Origin: Kribbella pratensis
Lineage (GTDB): Bacteria; Actinomycetota; Actinomycetes; Propionibacteriales; Kribbellaceae
Assembly: GCF_004366075.1 (NCBI RefSeq)
Contig: NZ_SODU01000004.1
Coordinates: forward strand, 678,839 to 742,838
DNA: 64,000 nucleotides
Direction of reading: 5' to 3'
Positions 45,052 to 52,522 of the stretch are shown here, piece after piece. The translations under genes and the position numbers were made by a program. The notes beneath the pieces were generated by a model. That model worked only from the letters and a program-made list of their open reading frames with translations, was not told the origin of the DNA and did no database searches. Position 1 is the stretch's first letter. The number at the start of each line of letters is the position of its first letter.

Positions 45052-45582
45052 ATGTCCGACGACGCACCGCAGTTCACCGGCATTACCCGCTACCACGACC
45101 CCGGAGGCCGATTCTCCTTCCGCTACCCCTGGGACTGGTCGACCGAGAGCCTTGATGAGGGCCGGGATGGAGTAATGCTCACGCCCGAGGCGAATGACCC
45201 GGGCACGTATGTTGCCGCCTGGGTCAGCAGGCTGCCGACCGTTGTGAGCGCCGACGATCTGCCAGAGCTACGAGACGCCTTCGACTCCGGTCTGGGCAGC
45301 CTGCCCGAACTGCATGTCCTTGAGGCCCACGAAGACGCGGTGGGTGGGGCGGTGACAGTGACGCGCGCCGTCATGTTTCGCGACGCTGAACACATCCGGC
45401 AGCGCTGTATCCGGTCGCTCTGGGCCGGCGAGACTCAACTGATCTTCGTGTATCAAGGCGCAACGCCTCGTGCGTACGAGTACTGGCTCTCGATGGGCAA
45501 TTACTGCTGGGCCACGCTCGAGCTCGCCGAAGAGATTTGGTACAGCGCAGATCCGGAGCTGAGCCGATCGCGGCAGTCTTAA
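45052..45582 (+). CDS. conserved accessory protein of the ABC cluster, cluster B copy
   Basis: 176 residues from ATG 45052 with AGGAG seven bases upstream. Same domain as the gene at 28763: FTGITRYHDPGGRFSFRYPW, TPEANDPGTYVAAWVSRLP, LEAHEDAVGG, LIFVYQGATPRAYEYWLSMG, NYCWATLELAEEIWY. The first strand pattern DPxGRFxFRYP and the MGNYxxAT end are the strongest shared blocks. No signal peptide. Its stop overlaps the convergent LacI gene by four bases. Unknown function; position suggests it serves the transporter or its substrate. Confidence 0.75.
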   Translation: MSDDAPQFTGITRYHDPGGRFSFRYPWDWSTESLDEGRDGVMLTPEANDPGTYVAAWVSRLPTVVSADDLPELRDAFDSGLGSLPELHVLEAHEDAVGGAVTVTRAVMFRDAEHIRQRCIRSLWAGETQLIFVYQGATPRAYEYWLSMGNYCWATLELAEEIWYSADPELSRSRQS

Positions 45583-46619
45583 CGTGACCCGACAGGCGAA
45601 GAGTCCGTGCTCTGGCGCGGCGGTGCGGTCGACTCGCGCCAAATGACCTCCGCCACCGGGCCGCTCCAGGGCTCGAGCTCGGGCCCGCCGACGGCTTTGA
45701 TGAGCCGCAGCGCCGCATTACGCCCCACTCCCTCCAGGTTGATGCGGACGGTAGTGAGCGACGGAGGAAGGAACCGGCACAGCTCGTTGTCGTCCCACCC
45801 GGTCACGCTGAGGTCACCGGGCACGTCCAGGCCGCGTTCGTATGCACCACGCACCACCCCGGAGGCGACCACGTCATTTGCGGCAATCACCGCCGTGGGT
45901 AGCCGGTCGGCGTCCAGCTGCAGGATGGCCTCCACTCCGGACTCGCCTGACCAGTCACCGTCTGACACCCCGACCGACTCGAGTCCGAACCGGTCGATGG
46001 CCTCGAGGTAGGCAACTTTGCGAGCCCGGGCCGACGCGAACGCTTGGTCGCCGGCGACGTGCAGGAACCGCCGGTGGCCGAGGTTGGCGAGGCGTTCGAT
46101 CAGCTCGGTGACCGGCGTTGCGTCGGTGAGCTCACCGATGCTCCGCATGGCATCGTCGAACTCAGGCGTGACGACGACGGCGGCACCACTCGGCAAGTTG
46201 TGCCCGTTGCCCGCCGCCATCGGCGTCAGCGACAGCACTCCATCCACCTGTCCGGACCCAGCGAGTTCGAGGACACGCTCAGTCAGCGTCGCGGCGGAGC
46301 CCTCGACGCTGACGACCTCGACCACGCGTCCTGCCTCGTGGGCTGCGGCAAGGGCGCCGGACAGCAGGCGCGCCTGATTGTAGGTGGTGACGGGCATGAC
46401 GACGGCGAGTCGGCCGGTACGCCGGGTACGCATCGAGCGGGCCATGAGGTTGGGCCGGTAGCCGAGCTCCTCGACGGCAACATCGATGCGCTCGAGTGTC
46501 GCGGGGCGCAGGCCCTGGCGTGACTTCAGATATCGCGAGACGGTCTGGTGAGAGACGCCGGCCAGACGAGCCACCTCCTTGATGGTGGGTCGCCTGGTCG
46601 GTGCGGAGTATTCAGTCAT
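45579..46619 (-). CDS. LacI-family regulator of cluster B/GH43
   Basis: 346 residues. HTH TIKEVARLAGVSHQTVSRYL, hinge RPNLMARSMRTRRTGRLAV, sensor domain ending in the standard GDLSVTGWDDNELCRFLPPS. GAGGGG precedes the ATG by eight bases. It is divergent from the GH43 gene, and the operator at 46694 is in that intergenic region; the same operator type precedes cluster B, so it most likely represses both. Confidence 0.9.
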   Translation of the reverse strand: MTEYSAPTRRPTIKEVARLAGVSHQTVSRYLKSRQGLRPATLERIDVAVEELGYRPNLMARSMRTRRTGRLAVVMPVTTYNQARLLSGALAAAHEAGRVVEVVSVEGSAATLTERVLELAGSGQVDGVLSLTPMAAGNGHNLPSGAAVVVTPEFDDAMRSIGELTDATPVTELIERLANLGHRRFLHVAGDQAFASARARKVAYLEAIDRFGLESVGVSDGDWSGESGVEAILQLDADRLPTAVIAANDVVASGVVRGAYERGLDVPGDLSVTGWDDNELCRFLPPSLTTVRINLEGVGRNAALRLIKAVGGPELEPWSGPVAEVIWRESTAPPRQSTDSSPVGSR

Positions 46620-46681
46620 GGATAGGTCCCCTCGTGCCTGAGTGCACCCTATTGCCCTACGTGAAAAAGTTCATTACGGTC

Positions 46682-46711
46682 GTGACAGCCAAAGTGAACG
46701 TTCACTATTCT
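46682..46711 (+). promoter_or_regulatory. predicted GH43 promoter
   Basis: GTGACA at 46682, 18-base spacer containing the operator, TATTCT at 46706. The start of transcription would fall near 46718, giving a very short leader before GGGAG and ATG 46731. Confidence 0.55.
46694..46705. promoter_or_regulatory. spacer operator of the GH43 promoter
   Basis: GTGAACGTTCAC, perfect palindrome (AGTGAACGTTCACT over 14 bases), between -35 and -10 and abutting the -10. Confidence 0.75.
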
Positions 46712-46730
46712 GTACCACGGGGGAGCCTCC

Positions 46731-47759
46731 ATGCCAGATCCGTCACCGCCCGCCTCAGCGACAGTCGAAGGCGAACCATTCGACGGCTATCTGTTCGCAT
46801 ACTTCACTGGAGAGGACAAACACGACGGCGAGCAGATCTACTTCGCCGCCACACGCAGCCAGGACCCGCGGCTCTGGGACACGCTGAACGGCGGACAACC
46901 GGTTCTCACTTCCACGCACGGCGAGAGGGGTTTGCGCGACCCGTTCCTTCTGCGTGCGTCCTCCGGTGACCGGTTCTTCCTGCTCGCCACGGACTTGCGA
47001 ATCTTCGGGAGTGCTGGGTGGCGCGCCGCCAAACGCGTCGGAAGCCTGTGCATCGAGGTATGGGAGTCGTCCGATTTGGTGAATTGGTCGTCGCAACGCC
47101 ACATTCAGGTCTCCCCTGACACCGCCGGCTGCACATGGGCACCGAAGGCACACTTCGACCCGCGACGCGGCGCCTATGTCGTGTATTGGGCGTCGCGGCT
47201 GTATGCCGAAGGCGACACGGACCGCGTCGAGGAGACCCACGAGCGCATGCTCTACGCCACAACCCGCGACTTCCGAACGTTCAGTCCTCCGCAGATCTGG
47301 CACGACCCAGGGCATCCTGTGCTCGATGCCACGGTGGTCTTGGACTGCACCACCTACTACCGGTTCACCAAGGATGCACGGGCCCGTGGCTGGTCTGAAC
47401 CCTGCGGCTCGTTCATCACGCAAGAGAAGTCCACGCGGTTCACCGGCGCCGAGTGGGAACTGGTCGCCGAGTCTGTCGGACGTGGTGACGCCACGCGCCC
47501 TGGCGTCAGCGAAGGCGAGGGGCCGACCGTCTTCCGTTCCAACACGGAACAGAAGTGGTACCTGCTCGTCGATGAGTTCCGCGGCCGGGGCTATGTGCCG
47601 TTCGAGACTTCTGATCTGGCTGGCGGGGTATGGCGCCACGCCGACGGATTTCTGCTGCCGCAGGGCGCTCGACACGGAAGCGTCCTGCCGATCACGCGAA
47701 CTGAACTGGAGCGAGTACGCGCACACTACGGCGCAGACAATGCCCCACTAGGCAGGTGA
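46731..47759 (+). CDS. GH43-like beta-xylosidase/arabinofuranosidase, cytosolic
   Basis: 342 residues. Five-bladed beta-propeller features: GYLFAYFTGEDKHDGEQIYF at the start, RDPFLLRASSGDRFFLLATD (blade with catalytic-type Asp), CTWAPKAHFDPRRGAYVVYW, and YYRFTKDARA. There is no signal peptide, so the substrate would be imported oligosaccharides, presumably by cluster B. The specificity (xylose, arabinose or galactose) is not visible. Ribosome site GGGAG five bases upstream. Confidence 0.82.
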   Translation: MPDPSPPASATVEGEPFDGYLFAYFTGEDKHDGEQIYFAATRSQDPRLWDTLNGGQPVLTSTHGERGLRDPFLLRASSGDRFFLLATDLRIFGSAGWRAAKRVGSLCIEVWESSDLVNWSSQRHIQVSPDTAGCTWAPKAHFDPRRGAYVVYWASRLYAEGDTDRVEETHERMLYATTRDFRTFSPPQIWHDPGHPVLDATVVLDCTTYYRFTKDARARGWSEPCGSFITQEKSTRFTGAEWELVAESVGRGDATRPGVSEGEGPTVFRSNTEQKWYLLVDEFRGRGYVPFETSDLAGGVWRHADGFLLPQGARHGSVLPITRTELERVRAHYGADNAPLGR

Positions 47760-47761
47760 GG

Positions 47762-48043
47762 CTATGCCTGCGGTTGCGTCGCGAGTCGCCGTACGACGGC
47801 TGCGTCGCCCGCGTCCAGAACGAGTGAGTCTCCGGCCTCGACCGCGCGGCCCGAGAGGAACTCGATGCCCGCACGGTCAAGCGTGCACTCTGCCTTCGTG
47901 GTGCCGTGGTTGAGGAAGAACAGACAGGTGTCTCGCTCGGTGACCTCGACCTCGCTTGGCACCTGGTGGACGGGACGCACACCGGCACGGTCAAGCACCA
48001 CGGTCACGACGGTCACCATGGTCGCCAATCCCTCGTCGTCCAC
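47762..48043 (-). pseudogene. GH42 beta-galactosidase C-terminal remnant
   Basis: The frame DEGLATMVTVVTVVLDRAGV, then RPVHQVPSEVEVTERDTCLF, FLNHGTTKAECTLD and RAVEAGDSLVLDAGDAAVVR is the beta-sandwich C-domain typical of GH42 enzymes. The TIM barrel and trimerisation domain upstream are missing, since the frame fades before 48043 and the DNA past it is unrelated. Convergent with the GH43 gene. Confidence 0.7.
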
Positions 48044-48281
48044 TTGTGAGCACGACGAAGGCCGCGATCCCCTTGCGAGTAAGGGTTTCGCTCATCGTTG
48101 ACACAGCATGGTCAACCCCAGCTGGAAATCAGCTGGTTCGGGTTCGGCAGTCACGTTGAGGACGGTCCGTCGATCAGCCGCGGCCTCCTGGATCGGCTCG
48201 AACACGCGCAGCTGCAAGCGCAGAAGTCTTGCGCGCTCAAACGTTGAACTCGGTCTGTGTTTGCGGGCCGAGGAGGCACAG
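48044..48281. other. stretch without a gene, remnant junction
   Basis: Between the GH42 remnant and the integrase remnant. No recognisable frame or RNA gene; attachment-site repeats were not identified. Confidence 0.4.
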
Positions 48282-48832
48282 GTGGCGTTTGCGAAGGATC
48301 AGTGGACGAGGGCTGTCAAGCAGTCCGATGGGAAGATCAAGCGGGAGCGGGACAAAGATCGTGAGGACTATCGCGATCCGAACGCTCGACGGCGACGTCC
48401 AGGAGCATGACCTGATCTTCAGTTGGCCAGACGGTCGACACCTCAACGCGCGTCTTCATCACGAGCTCGTGTGGAAGCCCGCGCTTGCAGCGGTCGGCGT
48501 GATCCCGCCGCCATACAAGGACAACCGTGGCCGCCGGCGCTTCAAGACCGACCGTACGACCAGGCTGCACGCGCTCCGTCACTACTTCGCCAGCATCACG
48601 CTCGCGGAAGGGGGTCAACATCAAGGAGCTTTCCGAGTACCTCGGGCATCACGATCCAGGATTCACGCTGCAGATGTACACGCACCTGCTGCCGTCGTCC
48701 TACGACCGTGCTCGGCAGGCGGTGGATCGTCGGCTGGAGCGACTTGCTCGGCGGCTGACGGAGCAGTCACGGAGCAGGGACGACCAGGGCCCGGATCTCG
48801 ACGACATCGATCGAGGTCCCGGCCTGCTCTGA
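48282..48832 (+). pseudogene. tyrosine recombinase (phage integrase) with internal deletion and frameshift
   Basis: AGGAGG and a GTG at 48282 begin AFAKDQWTRAVKQSDGKIKR, an integrase N-terminus. By about 48370 the reading has jumped, in another frame, to the catalytic domain (HLNARLHHELVWKPALAAV and LHALRHYFASITLAEG). A one-base slip near 48613 separates VNIKELSEYLGHHDPGFTL and QMYTHLLPSSYDRARQAV, which hold the last His and the nucleophilic Tyr. Most of the N-terminal and central domains are deleted. Ends at the hairpin at 48823. Confidence 0.75.
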
Positions 48833-48849
48833 GAGGAAGTCAGAGCAGG
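48823..48849. terminator. hairpin terminator
   Basis: CCTGCTCTGA and TCAGAGCAGG pair perfectly over ten bases with a seven-base loop. It includes the stop codon of the integrase remnant and faces the end of the acyl-CoA dehydrogenase gene at 48872. Confidence 0.75.
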
Positions 48850-48871
48850 CGGGAAGCCGTTGCGAACAAGG

Positions 48872-50086
48872 CTATTTGAGCTCGGCGGACGTCTTGCCCA
48901 ACAGCCGGCGAGCGACGATCAGTTGCTGGAGTTGCTGGGTGCCTTCGAAGATGTCGAGGATTTTGCTGTCTCGGGACCATTTTTCGAGGAGGTGGTGTTC
49001 GGAGTAGCCGAGGGAGCCGGTCAGTTCTACGCAGCGGAGGGTGATGTCGTTGGCGGCGCGCCCGGCTTTGGCTTTGGCCATGGAGGCCTGGAGGGAGTTG
49101 GGTTGGCCGTTGTCGGCCATCCAGGCGGCCTGGAGGGTGAGGAGGTAGGCGGCTTCCCAGTCGGCTTCCATGGCGAGGTACGTCGCGGCCGCGGCGGACT
49201 GCAGGTGGACGGGGCGGTCGTAGTCGATCTGCACTCCGGCGTCCGACAGCAACTCGCGGGTGAGTTCCAGGGACGCGCGGGCGCAGCCGACAGCCATCGC
49301 GGCGACGAGCGGGCGGGTGTTGTCGAAGGTCTGCATGACCCCGGCGAAGCCCTTGTCGATGTCCGCGGATCCCAGCAGATTCTCGCGCGGGACGCGACAG
49401 TTCTCGAAGCGGATCGTCGCGGTGTCGGAGGCGCGGATGCCGAGCTTGTGTTCCAGTCGTTCGACGGTCATGCCGGGCGTGTCCTTCATGACCACGAACG
49501 ACTTGATCGCGGCCCGGCCGAGCGACTTGTCGAGCGTCGCCCAGACGACGACCGCGTCGCAGCGGCCGCCGGCGGTGACGAAGATCTTCTCGCCGTCGAG
49601 CACGTAGTCGTCACCGTCGAGCCGCGCGGTGGTCCGGATGCCTGCCGAGTCCGAGCCGCATCCCGGTTCGGTGATCGCCATCGCGGCCCACACGCCGTCG
49701 AAGCGCCGCAGCTGTTCGTCCGACGCGACGGACGCGATCGCCGAGTTGCCGAGGCCCTGGCGCGGCATCGACAGCAGCAGCCCGACGTCACCCCAGCACA
49801 TCTCCATGATCGACAGCACCGACGACAGGTTCGACCCGTTCGCGACGCCGTCCACGATGCCGTCCGAGGCGGCAGCGGTACGCCGTACGCCGGAGGCACC
49901 CGCGCCGGAACCGGTGCCCGAGGCACCTAATCCGTCGACCATCGCGGCGAGCATGTCCAGCTCGACCGGGTACTCGTGCTCGGCCAGGTCGTAGCGGCGC
50001 GAGTTCGGGCGCAGCATCTCGGCCGCGACCTGGTGCGCCTGGTTGACGAAGGCCCTGAACTTGCGAGGAGTCTCGAGGTTGATCAT
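48872..50086 (-). CDS. acyl-CoA dehydrogenase, catalytic subunit
   Basis: 404 residues from ATG 50086 (TGATG overlap with the gene upstream). FAD-binding middle domain with WAAMAITEPGCGSDSAGIRT and C-domain ending LDIFEGTQQLQQLIVARRLL, where Glu of EGT is in the position of the catalytic base. It oxidises an acyl-CoA to the enoyl-CoA and passes electrons to ETF. The directly upstream dehydrogenase lacks an obvious base, so the two may form a mixed enzyme like actinobacterial steroid-chain FadE pairs. Confidence 0.88.
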   Translation of the reverse strand: MINLETPRKFRAFVNQAHQVAAEMLRPNSRRYDLAEHEYPVELDMLAAMVDGLGASGTGSGAGASGVRRTAAASDGIVDGVANGSNLSSVLSIMEMCWGDVGLLLSMPRQGLGNSAIASVASDEQLRRFDGVWAAMAITEPGCGSDSAGIRTTARLDGDDYVLDGEKIFVTAGGRCDAVVVWATLDKSLGRAAIKSFVVMKDTPGMTVERLEHKLGIRASDTATIRFENCRVPRENLLGSADIDKGFAGVMQTFDNTRPLVAAMAVGCARASLELTRELLSDAGVQIDYDRPVHLQSAAAATYLAMEADWEAAYLLTLQAAWMADNGQPNSLQASMAKAKAGRAANDITLRCVELTGSLGYSEHHLLEKWSRDSKILDIFEGTQQLQQLIVARRLLGKTSAELK

Positions 50087-51390
50087 CAGACCAGCACCGC
50101 ACCTTCCATCACGCCGATCGCCCGCAGGTCGCGGTACCACCGCTCCACCGGATGCTCCTTCACGAACCCGTGCCCGCCGAGCAGCTGTACGCCGTCGGTC
50201 CCGATCTGCATGCCCTTCTCGGTGCACAACCGGCGCGCCAACGCCACCTCCCGGGCAAAGGGGAGGCGTTGGGAGGCCCGCGATCCGGCCCGGTACGTCA
50301 CCAGCTTCATGCCCTCGAGTTCGATCCCGATGTTCGCGACCATGAACGCCACCGACTGCCGATGGCTGATCGGCTCGCCGAAGGCTGTCCGTTCGTTGAC
50401 GTACGGCGTGACGTAGTCGAGCACCGCCCGCGCCGTACCCAGCGACAGCGCGCACCACCCGAGCCGCGACAACCGCACGCACTCGGCATAGTCCTCCACC
50501 GATCCGAGCGGGACCGCCGGAACGTCAGCGAGAATCACGCGACTCAGCGACGCGGCCCGCAGACCCATCGACGGCTCGGCCTCGATCGTGACACCGGGAT
50601 GATCCGGCTCGACCACGAACAACCGCGGCCCGGCGTCGGTCTGCGCGCCGATGACGAACAGCTCCGCCTCGGCGGCCCGCGGAACCAACGACTTCACGCC
50701 GTTCAGCAGCCCGCCGGTGCACCGCGTCTGCAGCTCGAAGGGATCGAACAACGGCCGCGGCTCGAGCAGCGCCAGCGCCGCCGCCGGTACGGACGACCCG
50801 GTGAAGGCCGGCAGGTACGTCGCCTGCTGCGTCTCGTCGCCCCACAGCGAGATCGCCGTACTCACCGCGGACGGCGCCAGACACGCCACTGCCTGCCCCA
50901 GGTCACCGTACGCAAGTGCCTCGGCGACCAGTACGCCGGTCATCGCGGATCGCTCGGTGACGATGCCGCCGAGCTCCTCCGGGACCTCGATCAGGCTCAG
51001 CCCGAGCTCTGCCGACGACTCCAGTACCTCGGGGTCCGTGGTGCACGCGGTGTCCGCGGCGGCGGCAGCGGGACGCAGTACGTCGGCGGCGAACGAGCGC
51101 ACGACGTCGACCATCATCTGCTGGTCCTCGGTCGGCGTCAGGTCGAACCGCCCGGTCCCCTTCGCCGCGGGCAGCCGGGACGGCGCGGCCAGCTTCGAGG
51201 CCGCCGAGAAACGCCGGGACAGCGCGCCCGCCGTCCGGAAACCGGTCTTGGTCGCCTCGAACACCGCCCGCTCGGCCGGTTTGCGCAGCCCGAGCCGGTC
51301 GATCGCCCGCCACTGGGCCAGCCGGTTCAGCAGGGCGACCCCGACCCCGATCGCGTCCCGCCGCCCACGCGTCCGCTCCTCGATGCTCAT
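50086..51390 (-). CDS. acyl-CoA dehydrogenase-like partner subunit
   Basis: 434 residues from ATG 51390. An N-terminal extension of about 80 residues (RRFSAASKLAAPSRLPAAKG) precedes the dehydrogenase fold. The middle domain is divergent, without the ITEPxxGSD motif, and the C-terminus reads LRAIGVMEGAVLV without an EGT-type base. The helix QLLGGHGFVKEHPVERWYRD is conserved. Probably a non-catalytic or half-site partner of the next gene, inferred from the missing motifs and coupling. Confidence 0.8.
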   Translation of the reverse strand: MSIEERTRGRRDAIGVGVALLNRLAQWRAIDRLGLRKPAERAVFEATKTGFRTAGALSRRFSAASKLAAPSRLPAAKGTGRFDLTPTEDQQMMVDVVRSFAADVLRPAAAAADTACTTDPEVLESSAELGLSLIEVPEELGGIVTERSAMTGVLVAEALAYGDLGQAVACLAPSAVSTAISLWGDETQQATYLPAFTGSSVPAAALALLEPRPLFDPFELQTRCTGGLLNGVKSLVPRAAEAELFVIGAQTDAGPRLFVVEPDHPGVTIEAEPSMGLRAASLSRVILADVPAVPLGSVEDYAECVRLSRLGWCALSLGTARAVLDYVTPYVNERTAFGEPISHRQSVAFMVANIGIELEGMKLVTYRAGSRASQRLPFAREVALARRLCTEKGMQIGTDGVQLLGGHGFVKEHPVERWYRDLRAIGVMEGAVLV

Positions 51391-51409
51391 GCCGCTACTG
51401 TAAACCGAA

Positions 51410-51443
51410 GTTACAACCCAGGTCACGCTTTACCCGTTGTAAC
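51410..51443. promoter_or_regulatory. inverted repeat in the divergent LacI/dehydrogenase region
   Basis: GTTACAAC (51410-51417) and GTTGTAAC (51436-51443) are exact complements separated by 18 bases. It lies between the divergent starts at 51390 and 51476, so a regulator of either gene may bind. Arms of eight bases only. Confidence 0.45.
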
Positions 51444-51475
51444 CTGACGAACCCAGGCTCAGAAGGAGTGCAGCG

Positions 51476-52462
51476 GTGGCGGTCAGCATGTCCGACGTGG
51501 CCCGGCACGCGGGCGTCTCGCAGCGGACCGTCTCGAACGTGGTGAACAACTACGTCCACGTCTCCCCCGCGACCCGGGCACGGGTCCAGGCCAGCCTCGA
51601 CGCCCTCGGCTACCGCCCGAACACGGCTGCCCGCAGGCTGCGCAGCGGCCGGACCGGCACCGTGACGCTGGCCGTCCCGACCTTTCGCGAGCGGTACTTC
51701 GCAGACCTCGCCGAGGCGGTCGTTTCCGCCGCGAGACAGCGCTCCACGACCGTTCTCGTCGAGACCACCGGCGGGCGCCACGAGACCGAACTCGAGCTGC
51801 TCCGGGGCGGCGGCGAGATCCTCACCGACGGCGTGATCATGAGTGCGGTCTCCCTCGGCCGCACCGATCAGCGCAGTACGCACCCGGTGGTCCTGATCGG
51901 CGACCGCGAGCCGGGCAGCGCGATCGACCACGTCGGCATCAAGAACCGCGAGGCCGCCCAGGCCGCCGTCACCCATCTCCTCGACACCGGCCGCCGGCGG
52001 ATCCTCCTGCTCGGCGCGAAGCACGGACCCAGGCGCTCGTACCAACTGCGCAGGCAGGGCTACCAGGCGGCCTTGAAGAAATACGGAATCGAACCCGAGC
52101 CGGCGCTGGTCGTCGAGTGCGACTGGACTACCGCGGCGGCTGCCGACGCCGTCACCGCGCTGCTCGCCGAGAAAGCGCTCCCCGACGGGGTCTTCGCGAT
52201 GAACGATTCCGCCGCGCTCGGTGCCCTCCGCGCCCTGGTCCGCGCCGGAATCGACGTACCGGGTCAGGTCTCGGTGATCGGCTTCGACGACATCGTCGAG
52301 GCGGGTCTGTCCACACCGTCGCTCAGCACGGTCGCACCGCTGCTCGACGACATCGCGAGCATGGCGCTCGACCTGCTCGAGGAACAGCTGGACGAGGATC
52401 ACGTCCCGCAGCACCGGATGGCCGGCTACGAGCTCCGCGTCCGGGAGAGCACCGGCCGCTGA
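51476..52462 (+). CDS. LacI-family transcriptional regulator
   Basis: 328 residues from a GTG with AAGGAG seven bases upstream. HTH SMSDVARHAGVSQRTVSNVV, hinge YRPNTAARRLRSGRTGTVTL, and a sensor domain with GQVSVIGFDDIVEAGLSTPS. It lies just before the dehydrogenase operon at 52523, whose promoter carries a palindrome at 52497; a local repressor is the natural reading. Confidence 0.92.
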   Translation: MAVSMSDVARHAGVSQRTVSNVVNNYVHVSPATRARVQASLDALGYRPNTAARRLRSGRTGTVTLAVPTFRERYFADLAEAVVSAARQRSTTVLVETTGGRHETELELLRGGGEILTDGVIMSAVSLGRTDQRSTHPVVLIGDREPGSAIDHVGIKNREAAQAAVTHLLDTGRRRILLLGAKHGPRRSYQLRRQGYQAALKKYGIEPEPALVVECDWTTAAAADAVTALLAEKALPDGVFAMNDSAALGALRALVRAGIDVPGQVSVIGFDDIVEAGLSTPSLSTVAPLLDDIASMALDLLEEQLDEDHVPQHRMAGYELRVRESTGR

Positions 52463-52484
52463 CACAACGCTCACCGGCAACCCC

Positions 52485-52514
52485 TTGTGGGCAGGATTTG
52501 CTACGTAGTAAATT
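52485..52514 (+). promoter_or_regulatory. predicted promoter, probably leaderless transcript
   Basis: TTGTGG at 52485, 18-base spacer, TAAATT at 52509. Only eight bases separate the -10 from ATG 52523, and no ribosome binding site precedes that ATG, so transcription likely starts at or next to the start codon. Confidence 0.55.
52497..52512. promoter_or_regulatory. operator palindrome in the dehydrogenase promoter
   Basis: TTTGCTACGTAGTAAA, palindromic apart from one position in each half (core CTACGTAG). It lies between -35 and -10, the position for repression by the LacI encoded just upstream. Confidence 0.6.
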
Positions 52515-52522
52515 CCGGCAGC

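Noticed and set aside
46652-46680. TGAA...TTCA near 46664 considered as another LacI operator
   Set aside because: The half-sites are spaced by four bases instead of the two in the confirmed-type sites.
48044-48281. Possible tRNA or attachment site beside the integrase remnant
   Set aside because: No cloverleaf or T-loop sequence found by eye, and no clear direct repeat.
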